Source: Meghimatium bilineatum (taxonomy: Eukaryota; Mollusca; Gastropoda; Stylommatophora; Philomycidae). From it: a DNA stretch of 64,000 nucleotides. Position numbers and translations under genes: made by a program. Of the stretch, positions 8,577 through 21,529 are shown piece by piece (positions within the stretch are counted from its first letter, which is position 1; every line of letters starts with the position of its first letter). Below the pieces are notes generated by a model. The model saw nothing but the letters and a program-made list of their open reading frames with translations. It was not told the origin of the DNA and made no database searches. The stretch spans positions 33,764,810 through 33,828,809 of the forward strand of contig CM067309.1 of assembly GCA_034231615.1 (NCBI GenBank). The letters are read 5' to 3'.

Positions 8577-9622
8577 CATGCTTGAGCACAATCTTGTTAT
8601 CACTTGACTCAATGTTAACACTATCTTGTTATTACTTAACTCACTGTTTAGCACTATCTTGTTATTACTTCACTCAATCTTTAACACTATCTTGTCATTA
8701 CTTCACTCAATGTTTAGCACTATCTTATTATTACTTCACTCAATGTTTAACACTATGTTGTTATTACTTCACTCAATGTTTAACACTATCTTGTTATCAC
8801 TTTACTCAATGTTTAACACTATAATATTATTACTTGATTTGATGTTTTGTTATTACTTGAGTCGATGTTTAACACTATCTTGTTATTATTTGAGTCAATG
8901 TTTAACACTATCTTGTTATTACTTGACTTGAGGCTATGTTATTACTTAACTTAATGTTTACCACTATATTGTTATTACCGGTACTTGATTCAATGTTTAC
9001 CACTATCTTGTTATTACTTGATTTCAGGTTTTGTTATTACTTGACTTGATGCCTTGTTATTACTTGACTTGATGCCTTGTTATTACTTGACTCACTGTTT
9101 ACCACTATCTTGTTATTACTTGTCTCACTGTTTACCACTATCTTGTTATTACTTGTCTCACTGTTTAGCACTATCTTGTTATTACTTGTCTCACAGTTTA
9201 GCACTATTTTGTTATTACTTGTCTCACTGTTTAGCACTATTTTGTTATTACTTGACTCACTGTTTAGCACTATAAATTTATTACTTGATTTGATGTTTTG
9301 TTATTACTTGACTCACTGTTTACCACTATCTTGTTATTACTTGTCTCACTGTTTAGCACTATCTTGTTATTACTTGTCTCACAGTTTAGCACTATTTTGT
9401 TATTACTTGACTCACTGTTTACCACTATCTTGTTATTACTTGACTCACTGTTTAACACTATCTTGTTATTACTTGACTCACTGTTTAGCACTATCTTGTT
9501 ATTACTTGACTCACTGTTTAACACTATCTTGTTATTACTTCACTCAATGTTTAGCACTATAAATTTATTACTTGATTTGATGTTTTGTTATTACTTGACT
9601 CAGTATTGCTACTACTTGACTA
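8577..9622. repeat. 33-bp minisatellite, about 31 copies
   Basis: The unit contains CTTGTTATTACTTGACTCAC and TGTTTAGCACTAT, with variants at CTCAA/CTCAC and AAC/AGC/ACC. A longer compound block marked by TATAAATTTA followed by GATTTGATGTTTTG occurs at 9271 and 9558 (287 bp apart), with a related form near 8820. The 33-bp period keeps frames open, producing spurious Leu/Tyr-rich (plus) and SSNNKIVLN (minus) ORFs. The array ends only about 25 bp before the exon at 9647. Confidence 0.95.
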
Positions 9623-9646
9623 CATGTTGAATATTTTTATGACCAG

Positions 9647-9776
9647 CTCTGGCTCAACTAAACAGATTTTGACAGAAATAGAACATTTTAAAGAAATGCA
9701 ACGAGATGCCAGCTTCAAAAAATCCATGCATGGAAGCAAGAAGATGTTTGATCACACGAAATACACTTTTAAAGAG
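9647..9776 (+). CDS. Exon of a putative CNBD2-like gene (1 nt + 43 codons)
   Basis: Open segment after ATTTTTATGACCAG (acceptor at 9646) and before GAG|GTTGGT (9777). Its first base completes the codon split at 7859. The remaining 129 bp read SGSTKQILTEIEHFKEMQRD, then ASFKKSMHGSKK, then MFDHTKYTFKE, ending in phase 0. The charged, helix-like composition and MFD...Y.FK pattern fit the linker region of CNBD2-like proteins as I remember it. The acceptor has a short pyrimidine tract and the donor is weak (G at +5, T at +6 conserved). The next in-phase candidate is at 63629, on the far side of the 52-kb array. Confidence 0.57.
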
Positions 9777-9992
9777 GTTGGTTATATCAATCGTCTGAAT
9801 GTTTGTTAAGTCTGTACTTCTCATGTTAGCTCAGGTAGAAGTGATCTAACTATCAGCAAGGATATGTTAGGGCAGTAGCTCAGGTAGCAGTGATCTAACT
9901 ATCAGCAAGGATATGTTAGTGCAGTAGCTCAGGTAGCAGTGATCTAACTATCAGCAAGGATATGTTAGTGCAGTAGCTCAGGTGAAAGTGAT

Positions 9993-10017
9993 CTAACTAT
10001 CAGCAAGGATATGTTAG
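9993..10017 (+). other. Stem-loop present in each 49-bp unit (example copy)
   Basis: The arm CTAACTATC (9993-10001) pairs with GATA + GTTAG (10008-10011 and 10013-10017). This gives nine base pairs around the six-base loop AGCAAG, with T10012 bulged. The same arrangement recurs in nearly every unit. In the 47-bp variant (GGATGTTAG) eight pairs remain, with a bulged T in the left arm instead. Confidence 0.8.
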
Positions 10018-10462
10018 TGCAGTAGCTCAGGTAGCAGTGATCTAACTATCAGCAAGGATATGTTAGTGCAGTAGCTCAGGTGAAAGTGATCTAACTATCA
10101 GCAAGGATATGTTAGTGCAGTAGCTCAGGTAGCAGTGATCTAACTATCAGCAAGGATATGTTAGTGCAGTAGCTCAGGTGAAAGTGATCTAACTATCAGC
10201 AAGGATATGTTAGGGCAGTAGCTCAGGTGAAAGTGATCTAACTATCAGCAAGGATATGTTAGTGCAGTAGCTCAGGTGAAAGTGATCTAACTATCAGCAA
10301 GGATATGTTAGTGCAGTAGCTCAGGTGAAAGTGATCTAACTATCAGCAAGGATATGTTAGGGCAGTAGCTCAGGTGAAAGTGATCTAACTATCAGCAAGG
10401 ATATGTTAGGGCAGTAGCTAATGTAGCAGTGATCTAACTATCAGCAAGGATATGTTAGGGCA

Positions 10463-10656
10463 GTAGCTCAGATGAAAGTGATCTAACTATCAGCAAGGAT
10501 ATTTTAGGGCAGTAGCTCAGATGAAAGTGATCTAACTATCAGCAACGATATGTTAGGGCAGTAGCTCATGTAGCAGTGATCTAACTATCAGCAAGGATGT
10601 TAGGGCAGTAGTTCATGTAGCAGTGATCTAACTATCAGCAAGGATATGTTAGTGCA
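10463..10656 (+). repeat. Four-unit marker cassette of the satellite (first of about 29 related copies)
   Basis: Four consecutive variant units: CAGATGAAAG with GATATTTTAG; CAGATGAAAG with CAACGATATG; CTCATGTAGCAG with the 47-bp GGATGTTAG form; then GTAGTTCATGTAGCAG. The CAACG marker recurs about 29 times, mostly in this order. Many cassette spacings equal 49n-2 (341, 537, 684, 733, 782 bp), as expected when each period contains one 47-bp unit. It is the basis of the higher-order structure. Confidence 0.85.
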
Positions 10657-13600
10657 GTAGCTCAGGTGAAAGTGATCTAACTATCAGCAAGGATATATTA
10701 GTGCAGTAGCTCAGGTGAAAGTGATCTAACTATCAGCAAGGATATGTTAGTGCAGTAGCTCAGGTGAAAGTGATCTAACTATCAGCAAGGATATGTTAGT
10801 GCAGTAGCTCAGGTAGCAGTGATCTAACTATCAGCAAGGATATGTTAGTGCAGTAGCTCAGGTGAAAGTGATCTAACTATCAGCGAGGATATGTTAGTGC
10901 AGTAGCTCAGGTGAAAGTGATCTAACTATCAGCAAGGATATGTTAGTGCAGTAGCTCAGGTGAAAGTGATCTAACTATCAGCAAGGATATGTTAGTGCAG
11001 TAGCTCAGGTGAAAGTGATCTAACTATCAGCAAGGATATGTTAGTGCAGTAGCTCAGGTAGCAGTGATCTAACTATCAGCAAGGATATGTTAGTGCAGTA
11101 GCTCAGGTGAAAGTGATCTAACTATCAGCAAGGATATGTTAGTGCAGTAGCTCAGGTAGCAGTGATCTAACTATCAGCAAGGATATGTTAGGGCAGTAGC
11201 TCATGTAGCAGTGATCTAACTATCAGCAAGGATGTTAGGGCAGTAGTTCATGTAGCAGTGATCTAACTATCAGCAAGGATATGTTAGGGCAGTAGCTAAT
11301 GTAGCAGTGATCTAACTATCAGCAAGGATATGTTAGGGCAGTAGCTAATGTAGCAGTGATCTAACTATCAGCAAGGATATGTTAGTGCAGTAGCTCAGGT
11401 GAAAGTGATCTAACTATCAGCAAGGATATGTTAGTGCAGTAGCTCAGGTAGCAGTGATCTAACTATCAGCAAGGATATGTTAGTGCAGTAGCTCAGGTGA
11501 AAGTGATCTAACTATCAGCAAGGATATGTTAGGGCAGTAGCTCAGGTGAAAGTGATCTAACTATCAGCAAGGATATGTTAGTGCAGTAGCTCAGGTGAAA
11601 GTGATCTAACTATCAGCAAGGATATGTTAGTGCAGTAGCTCAGGTGAAAGTGATCTAACTATCAGCAAGGATATGTTAGGGCAGTAGCTCAGGTGAAAGT
11701 GATCTAACTATCAGCAAGGATATGTTAGGGCAGTAGCTAATGTAGCAGTGATCTAACTATCAGCAAGGATATGTTAGGGCAGTAGCTCAGATGAAAGTGA
11801 TCTAACTATCAGCAAGGATATTTTAGGGCAGTAGCTCAGATGAAAGTGATCTAACTATCAGCAACGATATGTTAGGGCAGTAGCTCATGTAGCAGTGATC
11901 TAACTATCAGCAAGGATGTTAGGGCAGTAGTTCATGTAGCAGTGATCTAACTATCAGCAAGGATATGTTAGTGCAGTAGCTCAGGTGAAAGTGATCTAAC
12001 TATCAGCAAGGATATGTTAGTGCAGTAGCTCAGGTGAAAGTGATCTAACTATCAGCAAGGATATGTTAGTGCAGTAGCTCAGGTGAAAGTGATCTAACTA
12101 TCAGCAAGGATATGTTAGTGCAGTAGCTCAGGTGAAAGTGATCTAACTATCAGCAAGGATATGTTAGTGCAGTAGCTCAGGTAGCAGTGATCTAACTATC
12201 AGCAAGGATATGTTAGGGCAGTAGCTCAGGTGAAAGTGATCTAACTATCAGCAAGGATATGTTAGTGCAGTAGCTCAGGTGAAAGTGATCTAACTATCAG
12301 CAAGGATATGTTAGTGCAGTAGCTCAGGTGAAAGTGATCTAACTATCAGCAAGGATATGTTAGGGCAGTAGCTCAGGTGAAAGTGATCTAACTATCAGCA
12401 AGGATATGTTAGGGCAGTAGCTAATGTAGCAGTGATCTAACTATCAGCAAGGATATGTTAGGGCAGTAGCTCAGATGAAAGTGATCTAACTATCAGCAAG
12501 GATATTTTAGGGCAGTAGCTCAGATGAAAGTGATCTAACTATCAGCAACGATATGTTAGGGCAGTAGCTCAGGTGAAAGTGATCTAACTATCAGCAAGGA
12601 TATGTTAGTGCAGTAGCTCAGGTGAAAGTGATCTAACTATCAGCAAGGATATGTTAGTGCAGTAGCTTAGGTGAAAGTGATCTAACTATCAGCAAGGATA
12701 TGTTAGTGCAGTAGCTCAGGTGAAAGTGATCTAACTATCAGCAAGGATATGTTAGTGCAGTAGCTCAGGTAGCAGTGATCTAACTATCAGCAAGGATATG
12801 TTAGTGCAGTAGCTCAGGTGAAAGTGATCTAACTATCAGCAAGGATATGTTAGTGCAGTAGCTCAGGTAGCAGTGATCTAACTATCAGCAAGGATATGTT
12901 AGTGCAGTAGCTCAGGTGAAAGTGATCTAACTATCAGAAAGGATATGTTAGGGCAGTAGCTCAGGTGAAAGTGATCTAACTATCAGAAAGGATATGTTAG
13001 GGCAGTAGCTCAGGTGAAAGTGATCTAACTATCAGCAAGGATATGTTAGTGCAGTAGCTCAGGTGAAAGTGATCTAACTATCAGCAAGGATATGTTAGTG
13101 CAGTAGCTCAGGTGAAAGTGATCTAACTATCAGAAAGGATATGTTAGGGCAGTAGCTCAGGTGAAAGTGATCTAACTATCAGCAAGGATATGTTAGTGCA
13201 GTAGCTCAGGTGAAAGTTATCTAACTATCAGCAAGGATATGTTAGTGCAGTAGCTCAGGTGAAAGTGATCTAACTATCAGCAAGGATATGTTAGTGCAGT
13301 AGCTCAGGTAGCAGTGATCTAACTATCAGCAAGGATATGTTAGTGCAGTAGCTCAGGTGAAAGTGATCTAACTATCAGCAAGGATATGTTAGTGCAGTAG
13401 CTCAGGTAGCAGTGATCTAACTATCAGCAAGGATATGTTAGGGCAGTAGCTCATGTAGCAGTGATCTAACTATCAGCAAGGATGTTAGGGCAGTAGTTCA
13501 TGTAGCAGTGATCTAACTATCAGCAAGGATATGTTAGGGCAGTAGCTAATGTAGCAGTGATCTAACTATCAGCAAGGATATGTTAGGGCAGTAGCTAATG

Positions 13601-16600
13601 TAGCAGTGATCTAACTATCAGCAAGGATATGTTAGTGCAGTAGCTCAGGTGAAAGTGATCTAACTATCAGCAAGGATATGTTAGTGCAGTAGCTCAGGTA
13701 GCAGTGATCTAACTATCAGCAAGGATATGTTAGTGCAGTAGCTCAGGTGAAAGTGATCTAACTATCAGCAAGGATATGTTAGGGCAGTAGCTCAGGTGAA
13801 AGTGATCTAACTATCAGCAAGGATATGTTAGTGCAGTAGCTCAGGTGAAAGTGATCTAACTATCAGCAAGGATATGTTAGTGCAGTAGCTCAGGTGAAAG
13901 TGATCTAACTATCAGCAAGGATATGTTAGGGCAGTAGCTCAGGTGAAAGTGATCTAACTATCAGCAAGGATATGTTAGGGCAGTAGCTAATGTAGCAGTG
14001 ATCTAACTATCAGCAAGGATATGTTAGGGCAGTAGCTCAGATGAAAGTGATCTAACTATCAGCAAGGATATTTTAGGGCAGTAGCTCAGATGAAAGTGAT
14101 CTAACTATCAGCAACGATATGTTAGGGCAGTAGCTCATGTAGCAGTGATCTAACTATCAGCAAGGATGTTAGGGCAGTAGTTCATGTAGCAGTGATCTAA
14201 CTATCAGCAAGGATATGTTAGTGCAGTAGCTCAGGTAGCAGTGATCTAACTATCAGCAAGGATATGTTAGTGCAGTAGCTCAGGTGAAAGTGATCTAACT
14301 ATCAGCAAGGATATGTTAGTGCAGTAGCTCAGGTAGCAGTGATCTAACTATCAGCAAGGATATGTTAGTGCAGTAGCTCAGGTGAAAGTGATCTAACTAT
14401 CAGAAAGGATATGTTAGGGCAGTAGCTCAGGTGAAAGTGATCTAACTATCAGCAAGGATATGTTAGTGCAGTAGCTCAGGTGAAAGTGATCTAACTATCA
14501 GCAAGGATATGTTAGTGCAGTAGCTCAGGTGAAAGTGATCTAACTATCAGCAAGGATATGTTAGTGCAGTAGCTCAGGTAGCAGTGATCTAACTATCAGC
14601 AAGGATATGTTAGTGCAGTAGCTCAGGTGAAAGTGATCTAACTATCAGCAAGGATATGTTAGTGCAGTAGCTCAGGTAGCAGTGATCTAACTATCAGCAA
14701 GGATATGTTAGGGCAGTAGCTCATGTAGCAGTGATCTAACTATCAGCAAGGATATGTTAGGGCAGTAGCTAATGTAGCAGTGATCTAACTATCAGCAAGG
14801 ATATGTTAGGGCAGTAGCTAATGTAGCAGTGATCTAACTATCAGCAAGGATGTTAGGGCAGTAGTTCATGTAGCAGTGATCTAACTATCAGCAAGGATAT
14901 GTTAGGGCAGTAGCTAATGTAGCAGTGATCTAACTATCAGCAAGGATATGTTAGGGCAGTAGCTAATGTAGCAGTGATCTAACTATCAGCAAGGATATGT
15001 TAGTGCAGTAGCTCAGGTGAAAGTGATCTAACTATCAGCAAGGATATGTTAGTGCAGTAGCTCAGGTAGCAGTGATCTAACTATCAGCAAGGATATGTTA
15101 GTGCAGTAGCTCAGGTGAAAGTGATCTAACTATCAGCAAGGATATGTTAGGGCAGTAGCTCAGGTGAAAGTGATCTAACTATCAGCAAGGATATGTTAGT
15201 GCAGTAGCTCAGGTGAAAGTGATCTAACTATCAGCAAGGATATGTTAGTGCAGTAGCTCAGGTGAAAGTGATCTAACTATCAGCAAGGATATGTTAGGGC
15301 AGTAGCTCAGGTGAAAGTGATCTAACTATCAGCAAGGATATGTTAGGGCAGTAGCTAATGTAGCAGTGATCTAACTATCAGCAAGGATATGTTAGGGCAG
15401 TAGCTCAGATGAAAGTGATCTAACTATCAGCAAGGATATTTTAGTGCAGTAGCTCAGGTGAAAGTGATCTAACTATCAGCAAGGATATGTTAGTGCAGTA
15501 GCTCAGGTAGCAGTGATCTAACTATCAGCAAGGATATGTTAGTGCAGTAGCTCAGGTGAAAGTGATCTAACTATCAGCAAGGATATGTTAGTGCAGTAGC
15601 TCAGGTAGCAGTGATCTAACTATCAGCAAGGATATGTTAGTGCAGTAGCTCAGGTGAAAGTGATCTAACTATCAGCAAGGATATGTTAGTGCAGTAGCTC
15701 AGGTAGCAGTGATCTAACTATCAGCAAGGATATGTTAGGGCAGTAGCTCATGTAGCAGTGATCTAACTATCAGCAAGGATGTTAGGGCAGTAGTTCATGT
15801 AGCAGTGATCTAACTATCAGCAAGGATATGTTAGGGCAGTAGCTAATGTAGCAGTGATCTAACTATCAGCAAGGATATGTTAGTGCAGTAGCTCAGGTAG
15901 CAGTGATCTAACTATCAGCAAGGATATGTTAGTGCAGTAGCTCAGGTGAAAGTGATCTAACTATCAGCAAGGATATGTTAGGGCAGTAGCTCAGGTGAAA
16001 GTGATCTAACTATCAGCAAGGATATGTTAGTGCAGTAGCTCAGGTGAAAGTGATCTAACTATCAGCAAGGATATGTTAGTGCAGTAGCTCAGGTGAAAGT
16101 GATCTAACTATCAGCAAGGATATGTTAGGGCAGTAGCTCAGGTGAAAGTGATCTAACTATCAGCAAGGATATGTTAGGGCAGTAGCTAATGTAGCAGTGA
16201 TCTAACTATCAGCAAGGATATGTTAGGGCAGTAGCTCAGATGAAAGTGATCTAACTATCAGCAAGGATATTTTAGGGCAGTAGCTCAGATGAAAGTGATC
16301 TAACTATCAGCAACGATATGTTAGGGCAGTAGCTCATGTAGCAGTGATCTAACTATCAGCAAGGATGTTAGGGCAGTAGTTCATGTAGCAGTGATCTAAC
16401 TATCAGCAAGGATATGTTAGTGCAGTAGCTCAGGTGAAAGTGATCTAACTATCAGCAAGGATATGTTAGTGCAGTAGCTCAGGTGAAAGTGATCTAACTA
16501 TCAGCAAGGATATGTTAGTGCAGTAGCTCAGGTGAAAGTGATCTAACTATCAGCAAGGATATGTTAGTGCAGTAGCTCAGGTGAAAGTGATCTAACTATC

Positions 16601-16949
16601 AGCAAGGATATGTTAGTGCAGTAGCTCAGGTAGCAGTGATCTAACTATCAGCAAGGATATGTTAGTGCAGTAGCTCAGGTGAAAGTGATCTAACTATCAG
16701 CAAGGATATGTTAGGGCAGTAGCTCAGGTGAAAGTGATCTAACTATCAGCAAGGATATGTTAGTGCAGTAGCTCAGGTGAAAGTGATCTAACTATCAGCA
16801 AGGATATGTTAGTGCAGTAGCTCAGGTGAAAGTGATCTAACTATCAGCAAGGATATGTTAGGGCAGTAGCTCAGGTGAAAGTGATCTAACTATCAGCAAG
16901 GATATGTTAGGGCAGTAGCTAATGTAGCAGTGATCTAACTATCAGCAAG

Positions 16950-18485
16950 GATATGTTAGGGCAGTAGCTCAGATGAAAGTGATCTAACTATCAGCAAGGA
17001 TATTTTAGGGCAGTAGCTCAGATGAAAGTGATCTAACTATCAGCAACGATATGTTAGGGCAGTAGCTCATGTAGCAGTGATCTAACTATCAGCAAGGATG
17101 TTAGGGCAGTAGTTCATGTAGCAGTGATCTAACTATCAGCAAGGATATGTTAGGGCAGTAGCTAATGTAGCAGTGATCTAACTATCAGCAAGGATATGTT
17201 AGGGCAGTAGCTAATGTAGCAGTGATCTAACTATCAGCAAGGATATGTTAGTACAGTAGCTCAGGTGAAAGTGATCTAACTATCAGCAAGGATATGTTAG
17301 TGCAGTAGCTCAGGTAGCAGTGATCTAACTATCAGCAAGGATATGTTAGTGCAGTAGCTCAGGTAAAAGTGATCTAACTATCAGCAAGGATATGTTAGGG
17401 CAGTAGCTCAGGTGAAAGTGATCTAACTATCAGCAAGGATATGTTAGTGCAGTAGCTCAGGTGAAAGTGATCTAACTATCAGCAAGGATATGTTAGTGCA
17501 GTAGCTCAGGTGAAAGTGATCTAACTATCAGCAAGGATATGTTAGTGCAGTAGCTCAGGTGAAAGTGATCTAACTATCAGCAAGGATATGTTAGTGCAGT
17601 AGCTCAGGTGAAAGTGATCTAACTATCAGCAAGGATATGTTAGGGCAGTAGCTCAGGTGAAAGTGATCTAACTATCAGCAAGGATATGTTAGGGCAGTAG
17701 CTAATGTAGCAGTGATCTAACTATCAGCAAGGATATGTTAGGGCAGTAGCTCAGATGAAAGTGATCTAACTATCAGCAAGGATATTTTAGGGCAGTAGCT
17801 CAGATGAAAGTGATCTAACTATCAGCAACGATATGTTAGGGCAGTAGCTCATGTAGCAGTGATCTAACTATCAGCAAGGATGTTAGGGCAGTAGTTCATG
17901 TAGCAGTGATCTAACTATCAGCAAGGATATGTTAGTGCAGTAGCTCAGGTGAAAGTGATCTAACTATCAGCAAGGATATGTTAGTGCAGTAGCTCAGGTG
18001 AAAGTGATCTAACTATCAGCAAGGATATGTTAGTGCAGTAGCTCAGGTGAAAGTGATCTAACTATCAGCAAGGATATGTTAGTGCAGTAGCTCAGGTGAA
18101 AGTGATCTAACTATCAGCAAGGATATGTTAGTGCAGTAGCTCAGGTAGCAGTGATCTAACTATCAGCAAGGATATGTTAGTGCAGTAGCTCAGGTGAAAG
18201 TGATCTAACTATCAGCAAGGATATGTTAGGGCAGTAGCTCAGGTGAAAGTGATCTAACTATCAGCAAGGATATGTTAGTGCAGTAGCTCAGGTGAAAGTG
18301 ATCTAACTATCAGCAAGGATATGTTAGTGCAGTAGCTCAGGTGAAAGTGATCTAACTATCAGCAAGGATATGTTAGGGCAGTAGCTCAGGTGAAAGTGAT
18401 CTAACTATCAGCAAGGATATGTTAGGGCAGTAGCTAATGTAGCAGTGATCTAACTATCAGCAAGGATATGTTAGGGCAGTAGCTC
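16950..18485 (+). repeat. Duplicated segment within the satellite (partner 28531-30066, offset 11,581)
   Basis: The order of variant units matches that at 28531-30066 with a constant shift of 11,581 bp. GATATTTTAG falls at 17002/28583 and 17784/29365, and the rare GTACAG variant at 17251/28832. With a one-unit indel the match extends upstream to 16269/27899. It breaks at 18486/30067, where CAGATG is replaced by CAGGTAGCAG. Confidence 0.8.
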
Positions 18486-21400
18486 AGATGAAAGTGATCT
18501 AACTATCAGCAAGGATATTTTAGGGCAGTAGCTCAGATGAAAGTGATCTAACTATCAGCAACGATATGTTAGGGCAGTAGCTCATGTAGCAGTGATCTAA
18601 CTATCAGCAAGGATGTTAGGGCAGTAGTTCATGTAGCAGTGATCTAACTATCAGCAAGGATATGTTAGTGCAGTAGCTCAGGTAGCAGTGATCTAACTAT
18701 CAGCAAGGATATGTTAGTGCAGTAGCTCAGGTGAAAGTGATCTAACTATCAGCAAGGATATGTTAGTGCAGTAGCTCAGGTAGCAGTGATCTAACTATCA
18801 GCAAGGATATGTTAGTGCAGTAGCTCAGGTGAAAGTGATCTAACTATCAGAAAGGATATGTTAGGGCAGTAGCTCAGGTGAAAGTGATCTAACTATCAGC
18901 AAGGATATGTTAGTGCAGTAGCTCAGGTGAAAGTGATCTAACTATCAGCAAGGATATGTTAGTGCAGTAGCTCAGGTGAAAGTGATCTAACTATCAGCAA
19001 GGATATGTTAGTGCAGTAGCTCAGGTAGCAGTGATCTAACTATCAGCAAGGATATGTTAGTGCAGTAGCTCAGGTGAAAGTGATCTAACTATCAGCAAGG
19101 ATATGTTAGTGCAGTAGCTCAGGTAGCAGTGATCTAACTATCAGCAAGGATATGTTAGGGCAGTAGCTCATGTAGCAGTGATCTAACTATCAGCAAGGAT
19201 ATGTTAGGGCAGTAGCTAATGTAGCAGTGATCTAACTATCAGCAAGGATATGTTAGGGCAGTAGCTAATGTAGCAGTGATCTAACTATCAGCAAGGATAT
19301 GTTAGTGCAGTAGCTCAGGTGAAAGTGATCTAACTATCAGCAAGGATATGTTAGTGCAGTAGCTCAGGTAGCAGTGATCTAACTATCAGCAAGGATGTTA
19401 GGGCAGTAGTTCATGTAGCAGTGATCTAACTATCAGCAAGGATATGTTAGGGCAGTAGCTAATGTAGCAGTGATCTAACTATCAGCAAGGATATGTTAGG
19501 GCAGTAGCTAATGTAGCAGTGATCTAACTATCAGCAAGGATATGTTAGTGCAGTAGCTCAGGTGAAAGTGATCTAACTATCAGCAAGGATATGTTAGTGC
19601 AGTAGCTCAGGTAGCAGTGATCTAACTATCAGCAAGGATATGTTAGTGCAGTAGCTCAGGTGAAAGTGATCTAACTATCAGCAAGGATATGTTAGGGCAG
19701 TAGCTCAGGTGAAAGTGATCTAACTATCAGCAAGGATATGTTAGTGCAGTAGCTCAGGTGAAAGTGATCTAACTATCAGCAAGGATATGTTAGTGCAGTA
19801 GCTCAGGTGAAAGTGATCTAACTATCAGCAAGGATATGTTAGGACAGTAGCTCAGGTGAAAGTGATCTAACTATCAGCAAGGATATGTTAGGGCAGTAGC
19901 TAATGTAGCAGTGATCTAACTATCAGCAAGGATATGTTAGGGCAGTAGCTCAGATGAAAGTGATCTAACTATCAGCAAGGATATTTTAGGGCAGTAGCTC
20001 AGATGAAAGTGATCTAACTATCAGCAACGATATGTTAGGGCAGTAGCTCATGTAGCAGTGATCTAACTATCAGCAAGGATGTTAGGGCAGTAGTTCATGT
20101 AGCAGTGATCTAACTATCAGCAAGGATATGTTAGTGCAGTAGCTCAGGTAGCAGTGATCTAACTATCAGCAAGGATATGTTAGTGCAGTAGCTCAGGTGA
20201 AAGTGATCTAACTATCAGCAAGGATATGTTAGTGCAGTAGCTCAGGTGAAAGTGATCTAACTATCAGCAAGGATATGTTAGTGCAGTAGCTCAGGTGAAA
20301 GTGATCTAACTATCAGCAAGGATATGTTAGTGCAGTAGCTCAGGTGAAAGTGATCTAACTATCAGCAAGGATATGTTAGGGCAGTAGCTCAGGTGAAAGT
20401 GATCTAACTATCAGCAAGGATATGTTAGGGCAGTAGCTCAGGTGAAAGTGATCTAACTATCAGCAAGGATATGTTAGTGCAGTAGCTCAGGTGAAAGTGA
20501 TCTAACTATCAGCAAGGATATGTTAGTGCAGTAGCTCAGGTGAAAGTGATCTAACTATCAGCAAGGATATGTTAGGGCAGTAGCTCAGGTGAAAGTGATC
20601 TAACTATCAGCAAGGATATGTTAGGGCAGTAGCTAATGTAGCAGTGATCTAACTATCAGCAAGGATATGTTAGGGCAGTAGCTCAGATGAAAGTGATCTA
20701 ACTATCAGCAAGGATATTTTAGGGCAGTAGCTCAGATGAAAGTGATCTAACTATCAGCAACGATATGTTAGGGCAGTAGCTCAGGTGAAAGTGATCTAAC
20801 TATCAGCAAGGATATGTTAGTGCAGTAGCTCAGGTGAAAGTGATCTAACTATCAGCAAGGATATGTTAGTGCAGTAGCTCAGGTAGCAGTGATCTAACTA
20901 TCAGCAAGGATATGTTAGTGCAGTAGCTCAGGTGAAAGTGATCTAACTATCAGTAAGGATATGTTAGTACAGTAGCTCAGGTGAAAGTGATCTAACTATC
21001 AGCAAGGATATGTTAGTGCAGTAGCTCAGGTAGCAGTGATCTAACTATCAGCAAGGATATGTTAGTGCAGTAGCTCAGGTGAAAGTGATCTAACTATCAG
21101 CAAGGATATGTTAGGGCAGTAGCTCAGGTGAAAGTGATCTAACTATCAGCAAGGATATGTTAGTGCAGTAGCTCAGGTGAAAGTGATCTAACTATCAGCA
21201 AGGATATGTTAGTGCAGTAGCTCAGGTGAAAGTGATCTAACTATCAGCAAGGATATGTTAGTGCAGTAGCTCAGGTGAAAGTGATCTAACTATCAGCAAG
21301 GATATGTTAGTGCAGTAGCTCAGGTGAAAGTGATCTAACTATCAGCAAGGATATGTTAGGGCAGTAGCTCAGGTGAAAGTGATCTAACTATCAGCAAGGA

Positions 21401-21529
21401 TATGTTAGGGCAGTAGCTAATGTAGCAGTGATCTAACTATCAGCAAGGATATGTTAGGGCAGTAGCTCAGATGAAAGTGATCTAACTATCAGCAAGGATA
21501 TTTTAGGGCAGTAGCTCAGATGAAAGTGA

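Noticed and set aside
8492-9630. Leu/Tyr-rich ORFs that look like membrane proteins, and the minus-strand SSNNKIVLN ORFs
   Set aside because: They translate a 33-bp minisatellite in several frames and both strands.
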